From the NCBI RefSeq assembly GCF_004362215.1, contig NZ_SNWR01000002.1, positions 1,054,001-1,118,000 on the forward strand: 64,000 bases of DNA, written 5' to 3'. This document shows, in pieces, positions 16,481 through 23,701 of this stretch. This DNA comes from Paractinoplanes brasiliensis. GTDB taxonomy: Bacteria > Actinomycetota > Actinomycetes > Mycobacteriales > Micromonosporaceae. The translations under genes were made by a program, and so were the position numbers. Within the stretch, counting starts at the first letter, position 1. Each line of letters opens with the position of its first letter. Under the pieces are notes generated by a model. That model was not told where the DNA came from. It saw nothing but the letters and a program-made list of their open reading frames with translations, and searched no databases.

Positions 16481-17254
16481 GTGCGCCTGGCCACCTTCAA
16501 CCTGCTGCACGGACGATCGCTGTCCGACGGCACGGTACACGCCGACCGGGTCGCCTCAGCGATCGCCGACCTCGACGCCGACGTCCTCGGCCTGCAGGAG
16601 GTCGACAAGGCCCAGCCCCGCAGCGGCCTGCTCGACCTCACCGCCATCGCCGCCGACGCCCTCGGCGCCCAGGTCCACCGCTTCGCCGCCGCCGTCGTCG
16701 GCACACCGGGGGAGCAGTGGCAGCCCTGGCGCAGCGACGACGACAACGCACACCCCCTCTACGGCATCGCCCTGGTCAGCCGCTACCCCGTCACCACCTG
16801 GCAGATCACCGCCCTGCCCGGCGCGCCCATGCGCTCACCCATCTACGACCCCGACAACGGGCTGCGGCTGCTCAAGGACGAACCCCGCGTGCTGCTCGCC
16901 GCCGTCCTCGACACCCCCCGCGGGCCGCTGACGGTGGCCACCACCCACCTGTCGTTCGTGCCCGGCTGGAACCTGCGGCAACTACGTCACGCCGTACGGA
17001 CCCTGCGCGCCCTGCCCGCGCCCAGGGTTCTGCTCGGCGACCTCAACATGCCGGCCCGGCCCGTACGCGCCGTCAGCGGCTGGCGGCCCCTCGGGCGGGC
17101 CGCGACCTTCCCCAGCCCCATGCCCCGCGCCCAACTCGACCACATCCTGGCCGACCCCCGCGGCCTCGACCGGCTCGGCCGGGTCGTGCAGGTCGCCACG
17201 TCCCGCCCGCCCGTCTCCGACCACCTGCCCCTGGTCGTCCAGCTCGACCGTTAA
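16481..17254 (+). CDS. endonuclease/exonuclease/phosphatase-family hydrolase
   Basis: A 257-residue EEP-fold metal-dependent phosphoesterase. It begins directly with the first strand MRLATFNLLHGR (metal/Asn motif), then LGLQEVD with the metal-binding Glu, ATTHLSF with catalytic His, LLGDLNMPA (Asp/Asn pair), QLDHILAD and the terminal VSDHLPLVV with Asp-His. All catalytic motifs are present. The substrate may be DNA, a phospholipid or another phosphodiester. No signal peptide. Its TAA overlaps the TAA of the convergent acetyltransferase in the palindrome TTAA (17251-17254). Confidence 0.87.
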   Translation: MRLATFNLLHGRSLSDGTVHADRVASAIADLDADVLGLQEVDKAQPRSGLLDLTAIAADALGAQVHRFAAAVVGTPGEQWQPWRSDDDNAHPLYGIALVSRYPVTTWQITALPGAPMRSPIYDPDNGLRLLKDEPRVLLAAVLDTPRGPLTVATTHLSFVPGWNLRQLRHAVRTLRALPAPRVLLGDLNMPARPVRAVSGWRPLGRAATFPSPMPRAQLDHILADPRGLDRLGRVVQVATSRPPVSDHLPLVVQLDR

Positions 17255-17772
17255 GCCTTCTTCACCCGCAGGTACACGTCCTCCAGGCCGTCCTCCGGGT
17301 CCCACTGCTCACCGACCTTGCGGAAACCGAACCCGGCGATCGTGGCCCGTGACCCGGTGTTGTCGGGCCGGATGCTCGCCCGTACGGCCGTCACCCGCGG
17401 ATCGGCGTCCGCGCGCTCCAGCAGCGAGCGCAGCATCGCCTTGGCGTACCCCTTGCGCCGGTGCTGAGGATCCACCGAGTACGCCACCTCGACCACACCG
17501 TCGGCGTCCGGCGGCCCGTGGAACCCTGCGTGACCGACAGTTACACCCTCCGGCTCGGCGACAGCGGCCCGCGCGATCCATTCCGCGGCGGCCGGATCGG
17601 TGTCGATGTCGGCCAGGCGGATACGCCACAACCAGGCCTCCTCCACGAGAAACTGACTCAGGGGAGCACCCGCGGCCGTGCTGGCCGCGACCAGGTCACC
17701 ACTGATCAACGCCGTCAGCGCGGCGGGGGAGAGCTGTACGAAACGGATGTCCGGCACGCCGGCAAGGATCAC
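17251..17772 (-). CDS. GNAT-family N-acetyltransferase
   Basis: A 173-residue acetyl-CoA-dependent acyltransferase. The core motif VAYSVDPQHRRKGYAKAMLR contains the Q/RxxGxG/A-type acetyl-CoA loop, and a C-terminal block RPDNTGSRATIAGFGFRKVG is typical of RimJ/RimL-like or small-molecule GNATs. Acceptor unknown. The start may be GTG 17772 or GTG 17757 (VPDIRFVQLSP); no ribosome site distinguishes them. It diverges from the OhrR operator region by a short gap. Confidence 0.82.
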   Translation of the reverse strand: MILAGVPDIRFVQLSPAALTALISGDLVAASTAAGAPLSQFLVEEAWLWRIRLADIDTDPAAAEWIARAAVAEPEGVTVGHAGFHGPPDADGVVEVAYSVDPQHRRKGYAKAMLRSLLERADADPRVTAVRASIRPDNTGSRATIAGFGFRKVGEQWDPEDGLEDVYLRVKKA

Positions 17773-17808
17773 ACAGAGTTGCGATCAACGCCACACACCG
17801 GTTGCGCA

Positions 17809-17819
17809 CAATCTAATTG
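17809..17819. promoter_or_regulatory. OhrR operator, inverted repeat CAAT-CTA-ATTG
   Basis: CAATCTAATTG forms 4-bp arms around CTA, 18 nt before the ohrR ATG, and resembles the AT-rich inverted repeats recognised by OhrR repressors (CAATT/AATTG type). Flanking TTGCGCA occurs twice as a direct repeat at 17802-17808 and 17817-17823. This AT-rich island stands out from its surroundings. Confidence 0.6.
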
Positions 17820-17837
17820 CGCACTACCGTCCATGTC

Positions 17838-18260
17838 ATGGTCACCTCCACCGCGCTCGAGCAGATGGTCTGCTTCCAGCTCTACGCGGCCAGCCGCGCG
17901 ATGACGGCCATCTACCGCCCCCTGCTCGAACCCCACGGCCTCACCTACCCGCAACTACTCGTCCTCGTCGCCCTCTGGGAAAACGGCCCCACCACCGTCC
18001 GCGACCTCGGCCGGCAGCTGCACCTCGACAGCGGCACCCTCTCGCCCCTGCTCAAACGCCTCGAAACCGCCGGCCACGTCACCCGCACCCGCGGCAACAC
18101 CGACGAACGCACCGTCACCGTCACCCCGGCCGCCTCCGCGATGCGCCTCCGCGACGACCTCGCCGACCTGCCCGAACGCATCGCCTGCGCCGTGAACCTG
18201 ACCGAAGACGAATTCCACCAGCTCATCCACCTGCTCGGCCGCGTCCGCGGCGCCCACTGA
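17838..18260 (+). CDS. ohrR: OhrR, MarR-family organic-peroxide sensor
   Basis: A 140-residue winged-helix MarR-family repressor. The N-terminal MVCFQLYAASRAMTAIYRPL contains the conserved reactive Cys of OhrR proteins, and GLTYPQLLVLVALWENGP followed by GTLSPLLKRLETAGHVTRTR makes up the winged helix. Peroxide oxidation of the Cys releases DNA in known OhrR proteins. ATG 17838 is preferred because the family begins there and an operator-like palindrome sits just upstream. ohr follows 43 bp downstream on the same strand, the classical pairing. Confidence 0.93.
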   Translation: MVTSTALEQMVCFQLYAASRAMTAIYRPLLEPHGLTYPQLLVLVALWENGPTTVRDLGRQLHLDSGTLSPLLKRLETAGHVTRTRGNTDERTVTVTPAASAMRLRDDLADLPERIACAVNLTEDEFHQLIHLLGRVRGAH

Positions 18261-18303
18261 TCTTCCCGGCCGCACCCCGCGGCACCCACCGAAAGGACCT
18301 GCC

Positions 18304-18741
18304 ATGTCCGCGCTCTACACCGCATCCGCCACCGCATCCGCCACCGCCTCCGGCGACGGCCGCAACGGCCACGTCCGCTCCAGCGACGGCGTCCTCGACC
18401 TCGACCTCGCCGTCCCCAAGGAAATGGGCGGCCCCGGCGGCGCCCTCAGCAACCCCGAACAACTCTTCGCCGCCGGCTACGCCGCCTGCTTCCACGGCGC
18501 CCTCAAACTCGTCGCCCGCAACCGGAAAGTCACCCTCACCGACACCGCCATCACCGTCGACGTCAGCATCGGCCCCAAAGCCGACGGCACCCCCGGCTTC
18601 CAGCTCGCCGCCACCATCGAAGCCGAACTCGCCGGCGTCGACGACACCACCGCCCTCGAACTGCTCGAAGCCGCCCACCAGGTCTGCCCCTACAGCAACG
18701 CCACCCGCGGCAACATCGAAGTCAAACTCTCCGTCGCCTGA
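18304..18741 (+). CDS. ohr: Ohr, organic hydroperoxide reductase
   Basis: A 145-residue thiol-dependent peroxidase of the Ohr/OsmC fold that reduces organic and fatty-acid hydroperoxides. The two catalytic cysteines are in AAGYAACFHGALK and AHQVCPYSNATRGN, and EQLFAAGYAACF with the supporting Glu/Arg environment is intact. The N-terminus has an unusual Ala/Ser/Thr tandem (TASATASATAS). GAAAGGACC ahead of the ATG is a good ribosome site. Expected to be derepressed with ohrR by peroxide stress. Confidence 0.95.
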   Translation: MSALYTASATASATASGDGRNGHVRSSDGVLDLDLAVPKEMGGPGGALSNPEQLFAAGYAACFHGALKLVARNRKVTLTDTAITVDVSIGPKADGTPGFQLAATIEAELAGVDDTTALELLEAAHQVCPYSNATRGNIEVKLSVA

Positions 18742-18744
18742 CCG

Positions 18745-19701
18745 CTACACCAACTCGCCCAACGCGCGGTTCGTACGGTTCGCCCGTACGGCCGCGCGTT
18801 GCTGCTCCGCCGTCACCTCGATGTAGTTCTGCGACGTCGCCAACGACGCATGCCCCAGCAACCGCATGATCTCGCTCGCGTTCGCCCCGTCCTCCGCCAG
18901 CCGCGTCGCGAACGTGTGCCGCAAAGCATGCAACTGCGCACCCCGCGGCACCCGCTCGTTGATCCCGGCCCGCCGGAAACACGAACTCACCAAATACTGC
19001 AAACCCCCACGCTGCAACGGCGCGCCCTTACGGTCCACCAGCAACGCCTCATCCGCGCGCGCTCGCCCGAACCGCACCCGCCGGCTGTCCACATACCGCT
19101 GCACCACCGCGTCCAGCTCCGGCTCCACCGGCACCGTCCGCGGCCGCCCACCCTTACCGGCCACGTCCACCCGCCGCTCACCCGGACGCCCGTGGAACGA
19201 ACCCACCCGCAGCGCCAGCAACTCCGACAACCGCAAACCCGCACACAGGGCCAGCGCCAGCACCGCCACATCCCGCTCCGGCCACGGATCACGCTGCCGG
19301 TCATCCCTGGCGCTGACCGCCCGCAACAGCTGCTCGGGAGTGTCCTCACCACGCAACGGCTTAGGGGAGTGGGGCGCCGGACGCGGCTTGTCCACCGCCG
19401 ACATCGGATTGCCGGGGACCACCTGCTCGGTCACCAGGAACGTGAAGAACGCGTTCCAGCTCGTCCACGCCCGCGCCACCGACGCCGGAGCCCGGGTGCT
19501 CGCGAAACGGGCGAAGGCTGCTCGCAGCAGGCGGGGGGAGAGGTCACCGAGAGTGACGGCTTCTTTGTCCATCAGGCCGACAACCAAGGTCAGATCCCGC
19601 TCGTACGCCTTGAGCGTGTGCACCGAGGGCTTCCGCGTGGCCCGCGCCGCCAAAAACTCTTGAACAAGACCAAGGACCGGAACATCATGTTTTTCATGCA
19701 T
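18745..19701 (-). CDS. tyrosine recombinase/integrase
   Basis: A phage/Xer-type tyrosine recombinase of 318 residues (from ATG 19701). An N-terminal SAM-like domain is followed by the catalytic domain: ALCAGLRLSELLALR (first Arg), GKGGRPRTVPV (Lys), LHALRHTFATRL (HxLRH), LLGHASLATSQNYIEV (GH and nucleophile Tyr). All active residues are present. ATG 19701 is chosen over GTG 19710 because TATAGT lies 7 nt upstream, the leaderless arrangement. It ends 3 bp from ohr and diverges from an endonuclease VII-like gene; no tRNA gene is visible nearby as attachment site. Confidence 0.88.
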   Translation of the reverse strand: MHEKHDVPVLGLVQEFLAARATRKPSVHTLKAYERDLTLVVGLMDKEAVTLGDLSPRLLRAAFARFASTRAPASVARAWTSWNAFFTFLVTEQVVPGNPMSAVDKPRPAPHSPKPLRGEDTPEQLLRAVSARDDRQRDPWPERDVAVLALALCAGLRLSELLALRVGSFHGRPGERRVDVAGKGGRPRTVPVEPELDAVVQRYVDSRRVRFGRARADEALLVDRKGAPLQRGGLQYLVSSCFRRAGINERVPRGAQLHALRHTFATRLAEDGANASEIMRLLGHASLATSQNYIEVTAEQQRAAVRANRTNRALGELV

Positions 19702-19708
19702 ATGCGAC

Positions 19709-19714
19709 ACTATA
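19709..19714 (-). promoter_or_regulatory. -10 hexamer TATAGT of the recombinase gene
   Basis: On the minus strand TATAGT (19714 down to 19709) is followed by 7 nt and then ATG 19701, the spacing of a leaderless promoter. The AT-rich stretch around 19690-19760 contrasts with its surroundings. Confidence 0.5.
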
Positions 19715-19749
19715 CATGATGTGCATACAAACTTATGTAGGTACGTTGG

Positions 19750-20283
19750 ATGTGTGCATCATTGGTCATGCCGACGCACAACGCCAAGCCAGGGCGGCTC
19801 AAGAACATTCCTACGAGGATCTGTTCACCGGAACGCGGCTGCGGGGAGTCGAAACCGCACGCAGAGTTCGGGTGGGGTGCGGGTAAACCTGATGCTCTGT
19901 GCCGGGAGTGCCGACGCAAGATCAATGCTGCGTACATGCGCAAGAAGCGGTCGGAGGAGCCAGAGATCAACCGCAAAGCCAACTTGTGGCGGCACTACCG
20001 GATGCGCCTCGCCGACTATGAGGAGCTGCGCGCGGCCCAGGGCTACCGATGTGCAGCATGCGGGGCGCACGAGAGCGAGATCGATGTGTCCCGTAGCGGT
20101 GGCCGGCTTCGACAGGACGGCACGAAAGCAATCGCGTTGCCGCTGCAGGTCGATCACTGCCACGACACGATGAAGGTGCGCGGGCTGTTGTGCTCTCGCT
20201 GTAACCGCGTTATCGGCACGGCCAAGGACGATCCTGAGCTACTCGAAGGGTGTGTCGCCTACCTCCGCTCGCTCTCAGGTTAA
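19750..20283 (+). CDS. endonuclease VII-family HNH-like nuclease
   Basis: A 177-residue protein. It has an N-terminal Cys cluster (CSPERGCGESKPHAEFG, then LCRECRRKINAAY) and a C-terminal recombination-endonuclease-VII domain: YRCAACGAHE, then LQVDHCHDTMKVRGLLCSRC and NRVIGTAKDDPELLEGCVAYL. The VDHCHxT and CxxCN elements are the zinc/active-site signature of the family, which includes phage T4 endonuclease VII and many phage or mobile-element nucleases. The start may be ATG 19750 or ATG 19768 (MPTHNAKPGR). Lower GC than neighbours and divergence from an integrase suggest a mobile-element remnant. Confidence 0.83.
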   Translation: MCASLVMPTHNAKPGRLKNIPTRICSPERGCGESKPHAEFGWGAGKPDALCRECRRKINAAYMRKKRSEEPEINRKANLWRHYRMRLADYEELRAAQGYRCAACGAHESEIDVSRSGGRLRQDGTKAIALPLQVDHCHDTMKVRGLLCSRCNRVIGTAKDDPELLEGCVAYLRSLSG

Positions 20284-20827
20284 CATAATCGGTCTTACCG
20301 ACCTGGGATTTGGTCGATGGAACGACGAGCCAGACGTTGCCGGGCCGTCCTTTCTCAACGACACACGCCCGAGTACTTCTTCGGACGGCCGACCGGGACC
20401 GCTGTGGTGTGGTCGACGTCCGGCCCGATGTGGCCGGGGCCGGCGAACGCGTGCCTCGGTGGCCACGTCTCGTGTCCGATGTGCGTGATCGTGGGGTGTC
20501 GGCGGGGCCGGCCGGCCGGATCCTCCTACGCGGATTCTCCCCCGGCCCGCCCCGTCGCCGTCCACGGTCAGGTTCCCGGGCTGAAAGGGCTCGGAGCCCA
20601 GGGTGAGGCGTTTCGGTGTGGTGCCGGGCCGGCCTGTCTCCCGGGATCGGCGGCTCGCGGTCAGCGGTTCGCGTGTGGCGTCCTACTGGTGCTGTTCGAG
20701 CGCGCCGACGGTGGCCGGTGCCGCGGGCGGTCAGGTGTTCGGTGGTGTCGGGCAGGTCGGTGACCGGGGGCAACGCCGGGCCGCGGAACTGAGCGGCAGT
20801 GTGCCGGCGGCCCGGCGGATCGGGGGG
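20284..20827. other. 544-bp stretch without a convincing gene
   Basis: Starts with a small hairpin TCGGT-CTT-ACCGA (20289-20301) just after the nuclease stop, then rises back to high GC. Several overlapping frames are open on both strands, but none has a recognisable domain, a good start or consistent codon usage. It may contain the outer edge of the integrase/nuclease insertion; no repeat or tRNA end was recognised. Confidence 0.4.
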
Positions 20828-21148
20828 TCAGTGGCTGCCGAGTTCGACGAGCAGGACGCCGGTGATGACCAGGACGATGCCGGCGCTCATGGTTTTGGTG
20901 AGGGGGTCGTTGAAGGCGGCTCGGGCGATGACGGCGGTGCCGGCGATGCCGATGGCTGACCAGATGCCGTACGCGATGCCGAGGGGCATGCCTGCTTGCA
21001 GGGAGAACGACAGCATGGTGAACGACAGGGCGTAGCCGGCGAGGATGGGGGCGAGCCATTTTTTGTTGCGGAGGCCGTCGGAGATGCGCAGGGCCATGGT
21101 GGCGCTGATTTCGAGGGTGATGGCCAGGGCGAGGAAGAGCCATCTCAT
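20828..21148 (-). CDS. small multidrug resistance (SMR) transporter subunit
   Basis: A 106-residue four-helix SMR protein, MRWLFLALAITLEISATMAL onward, with the conserved membrane Glu in ITLEIS, the GIAYGIWSAIGIAGTAVIAR loop (YxxWxGxG-like) and a terminal LLVELGSH. Works as a proton-coupled exporter in the cytoplasmic membrane. Its ATG overlaps the stop of the upstream SMR gene by 4 nt, so the two subunits likely form a heterodimer, as EbrAB or MdtIJ do. The usual Trp of the YAxWxG motif is kept. Substrate unknown. Confidence 0.9.
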   Translation of the reverse strand: MRWLFLALAITLEISATMALRISDGLRNKKWLAPILAGYALSFTMLSFSLQAGMPLGIAYGIWSAIGIAGTAVIARAAFNDPLTKTMSAGIVLVITGVLLVELGSH

Positions 21149-21474
21149 GGGGTGGCCTGTTCCCGGGAACCGAGTTCGATCATGAGGACGCCGCCGATGA
21201 TGGCGGCGAAGCCGGCGCCCATGATCCAGGTGAGGGGGTCGCCGAAGATGGCGGCGGCGAGCAGGGCGGTGAGGGCGACGCCGGTGGCGGCCCAGATGCC
21301 GTAGGCGACGCCGATGGGCATGCCGAGGCGCAGGACGGCGGACAGGAGCACGAAGGACAGGCTGTAGCCGGCGACGACGAGGATGTACCAGGCGGGGTGG
21401 TCGACGGCGGCGCGCAGGGCGAGGCTGGCGGTGACTTCGGACGTGATGGCGGCGGCCAGGGTGGGCCACTTCAT
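21145..21474 (-). CDS. small multidrug resistance (SMR) transporter, partner subunit
   Basis: A 109-residue SMR protein, MKWPTLAAAITSEVTASLAL onward, with the membrane Glu in ITSEVTAS, VAYGIWAATGVALTALLAAA and an ending LMIELGSREQATP. First gene of the two-SMR operon. A GAGGAG ribosome site lies about 8 nt before the ATG. It diverges from the two-domain VOC protein across 73 bp. No riboswitch is visible before it, unlike the third SMR gene at 22360, so its trigger is probably different. Confidence 0.9.
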   Translation of the reverse strand: MKWPTLAAAITSEVTASLALRAAVDHPAWYILVVAGYSLSFVLLSAVLRLGMPIGVAYGIWAATGVALTALLAAAIFGDPLTWIMGAGFAAIIGGVLMIELGSREQATP

Positions 21475-21547
21475 GCGGGGGCTCCTCGGGGGCGTGGTGC
21501 TGTTGGTTTCTACCCTGTCGGCCGGTGGTGTTTACGCAAGGGGGCGG

Positions 21548-22267
21548 ATGGTGGAGGTGCGGTGGGTCACGGGGTTCCTGGATTCGCCGTCGGCGGATGT
21601 GGAGGGGTTCTGGGTGGCGGTGACGGGCACGGTGTTGTCGCCGCGGCGGGGGGACTTCGCGACGTTGGCGCCGGCGGCCGGGGACGCGTATCTGCGGGTG
21701 CAGGTTTTGCGGGGTGCTCCCCCGCGGGCGCATGTGGATCTGCATGTGGACGATGTGGGGGCGGCGGCGGCCGAGGTGGTGGGTCTGGGGGCTTCGGTGG
21801 TGTCGGCCGAGGACGGTCTGGTGGTGTTGCGCTCCCCCGCCGGGGTGGTGTTCTGCCTGGTGGGCTGGGCCGGTGAGTCGGTGCGGCCGCAGCCGGTGAC
21901 GTGGCCGGGCGGGCAGGCCAGTGCGGTTGATCAGCTGTGTGTCGACGTACCGGGGAGTGTTTTTGATCGTGAGGCGGTGTTCTGGTCGGCGGTGACCGGG
22001 TGGGAGCGGCGGCCGTCGGATCTGCCGCAGTTCGAGCATCTGGCGCGTGGTGACGGGATGCCGTTGAAGTTGCTGCTGCAGCGGATCGGGGCGGGGCCGG
22101 CGGGTGTGCATGTGGACCTGGCGTGCTCGGACGTCGACGCGGAGGTGCGCCGGCACGAGGAGCTGGGGGCGGTGGTGGTGCGGCGGGTGCCGGGTGACTG
22201 GACGACGTTGCGGGATCCGGCGGGGCGGGAGTATTGCGTCACGGGGCGGTCGCCGTGGGTTTGCTAG
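21548..22267 (+). CDS. two-domain glyoxalase/VOC-superfamily protein
   Basis: A 239-residue protein with two VOC-like halves. The first is MVEVRWVTGFLDSPSADVEG with FWVAVTG and AHVDLHVDDVGAAAAEV. The second is VDQLCVDVPGSVFDREAVFW with HVDLACSDVDAEVRRHEELG and TTLRDPAGREYCV. This matches a glyoxalase-like domain often found in actinomycete bleomycin-resistance-like proteins. The metal ligands are not obvious, so it may bind a ligand rather than catalyse. ATG 21548 starts the conserved part; earlier in-frame codons lie in the divergent promoter region. Its stop is 31 bp before the guanidine riboswitch. Confidence 0.75.
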   Translation: MVEVRWVTGFLDSPSADVEGFWVAVTGTVLSPRRGDFATLAPAAGDAYLRVQVLRGAPPRAHVDLHVDDVGAAAAEVVGLGASVVSAEDGLVVLRSPAGVVFCLVGWAGESVRPQPVTWPGGQASAVDQLCVDVPGSVFDREAVFWSAVTGWERRPSDLPQFEHLARGDGMPLKLLLQRIGAGPAGVHVDLACSDVDAEVRRHEELGAVVVRRVPGDWTTLRDPAGREYCVTGRSPWVC

Positions 22268-22298
22268 CGTGGGTGGTGGTACCGCAGCAGCGGCTATC

Positions 22299-22341
22299 CC
22301 GGACGAGGACGTGTCGTACCCGGCAGGCGAAGACGACCGCG
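22299..22341 (+). ncRNA. guanidine-III (ykkC-III) riboswitch
   Basis: The RNA reads CCGGACGAGG, a short variable strand, GTCGTACCCGG, then CAGG-GAAGACGAC-CGCG. This is the conserved core order of the guanidine-III class, whose Thermobifida fusca example also reads CCGGACGAGG...CCGTACCCGG...AAGACGG. GTCGT can pair with ACGAC to close the stem. It ends 18 nt before the GTG of a Gdx-type guanidinium exporter, the usual target, and close to the GAAGGTGG ribosome site, so guanidine binding probably frees translation. Confidence 0.9.
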
Positions 22342-22359
22342 TGAAGGTGGTGCGTCGCC

Positions 22360-22674
22360 GTGGCTTGGGTCGTTCTGGTGGTTTCCGGGGTTCTGGAGTC
22401 GGTGTGGGCGTTGGCTTTGGGCCGTTCGCAGGGTTTCACCCGCCTGGTCCCGAGCGTGGTCTTCGTGGTGGCTCTGGTGTTGAGCATGGCGGGGCTGGCT
22501 TACAGCTTGAAGAGCATTCCCATCGGTACGGGTTACGCGGTGTGGGTCGGTATCGGCGCGGTCGGCACGGCGGTGGCCGGGATGGTGTTGCTCGGCGAGT
22601 CGGCGGGTGTGCTGCGGATCTTGTCGTTGTTGCTGGTGGTGGCCGGGGTGGTCGGGCTCAAACTGTTCCATTGA
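22360..22674 (+). CDS. gdx: Gdx (SugE) guanidinium exporter, SMR family
   Basis: A 104-residue SMR protein that exports guanidinium in exchange for protons across the cytoplasmic membrane. MAWVVLVVSGVLESVWALAL contains the central Glu of the Gdx LExxWA motif. GFTRLVPS, then SLKSIPIGTGYAVWVGIGAV and the end VAGVVGLKLFH, match the SugE/Gdx subtype rather than the EmrE-like drug exporters. The GTG at 22360 has GAAGGTGG about 9 nt upstream. Direct control by the guanidine-III riboswitch at 22299-22341 supports the assignment strongly. Confidence 0.95.
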   Translation: MAWVVLVVSGVLESVWALALGRSQGFTRLVPSVVFVVALVLSMAGLAYSLKSIPIGTGYAVWVGIGAVGTAVAGMVLLGESAGVLRILSLLLVVAGVVGLKLFH

Positions 22675-22825
22675 CCGCGTTTCGCCACGTCTGAGGCCCG
22701 TTCCCGGACGAGGCGGCCGCGCGGCTGGGCAACACGCCGTGGGGGTGGGGCCGTTCGCGGTTCTGTCGGGGGCACCTGGTAGAAGAGTCATACAGATGTT
22801 CGAAGGCGTGGCGGAAGGTGTCGTG

Positions 22826-23536
22826 ATGGCGGGGCTGAGCACCGACGAGCTCAAGGTGATCCGGGACGGGCTGGCGTCCGGGCGTAAGCCGCGGGTGCAG
22901 TTCACCGAGGCTGCGGGGCAGGTGGCGGGGCAGATCGGGCAGGTGGTGGGGCTGGGTGATCCGGCCGAGTCCGACGAGTGGGTGACGGTGCGGTTCGGGC
23001 GTGACGAGTTGCCCTTCTCCCCCGGTGATCTGCGGGTGGCGCCGAAGGGTGCGGTGGCGCGTAAGGCTGTTCCGCCGCCGGCGCCCGAGCCGGAACCGGC
23101 GCCGGCGGGTCCGGTGTTCGTGCTCGATCAACCCGCGCCGGCGAGGAAGGCCGCGACGCGGTCAGGTTCCTCATCGACGGCCCCTGCGCCTGTTTCCTCC
23201 GCTCCCCCGGGCGCGCCGGCTCCGGCGCCTCGGAAACCGGCGGCGCGGGCGGCGAAGCAGAAACCGGCGCCCGCGCTGACGGTCGTCCTGGCCTACGGTG
23301 AGGGTGAGTGGACGGTGGCCGCCTCGCAGGGTTCCAAGGCCCTGGCGAAGCCGTACGTGATCCGCCCGGCTGAGGCGTTGCGAATGGTGGCGCTGGTCGA
23401 CGTGCCGGGTGTGCAGGAGGCCGTCGAGCAGATCATGGCCGCCGAGCGGGCCGAGGCCGAGGAGCAGGCACGCCGGTTACGTGAACAGCTGGCCGAGGTG
23501 GAGGCACGTCTGGCGGAGTTGGGCGAGAAGCCGTAG
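22826..23536 (+). CDS. DUF6319-like protein with C-terminal coiled coil
   Basis: A 236-residue protein. The N-terminal conserved block is MAGLSTDELKVIRDGLASGR with VQFTEAAGQVAGQIGQVV and DEWVTVRFGRDELPFSPGDL. A long Pro/Ala-rich linker (residues ~75-145) follows, then a second block VVLAYGEGEWTVAASQGSKA, and a charged coiled-coil tail of EAEEQARRLREQLAEVEARL type. The pattern resembles the actinobacterial DUF6319 family from memory; function unknown. ATG 22826 is favoured over ATG 22796 because GGAAGG lies 8 nt upstream. Confidence 0.65.
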   Translation: MAGLSTDELKVIRDGLASGRKPRVQFTEAAGQVAGQIGQVVGLGDPAESDEWVTVRFGRDELPFSPGDLRVAPKGAVARKAVPPPAPEPEPAPAGPVFVLDQPAPARKAATRSGSSSTAPAPVSSAPPGAPAPAPRKPAARAAKQKPAPALTVVLAYGEGEWTVAASQGSKALAKPYVIRPAEALRMVALVDVPGVQEAVEQIMAAERAEAEEQARRLREQLAEVEARLAELGEKP

Positions 23537-23701
23537 GCACCGCGTGTGAGCCGGGTGGGGGCAGGGTTTCCGGCCGGGGCGTAGATCCGCCCTGGTGCCG
23601 CGGTCCTTGGCTCGTGGCGAGCGCGTCCTGGGTGTGCACCCCGGCCGTGCCCGCTGTGGTTGCCTGAGCGGCCGCGAGAGTGGGGCCGCCTGCCTGGCGG
23701 T

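Noticed and set aside
20281..20330. tRNA 3' end or attachment site after the nuclease gene
   Set aside because: No T-arm or acceptor-stem pattern; only a 5-bp hairpin.
20317..20763. 149-codon plus-strand frame
   Set aside because: No start context or domain, Cys/Arg/Gly-rich, and overlapped by equally open frames on both strands.
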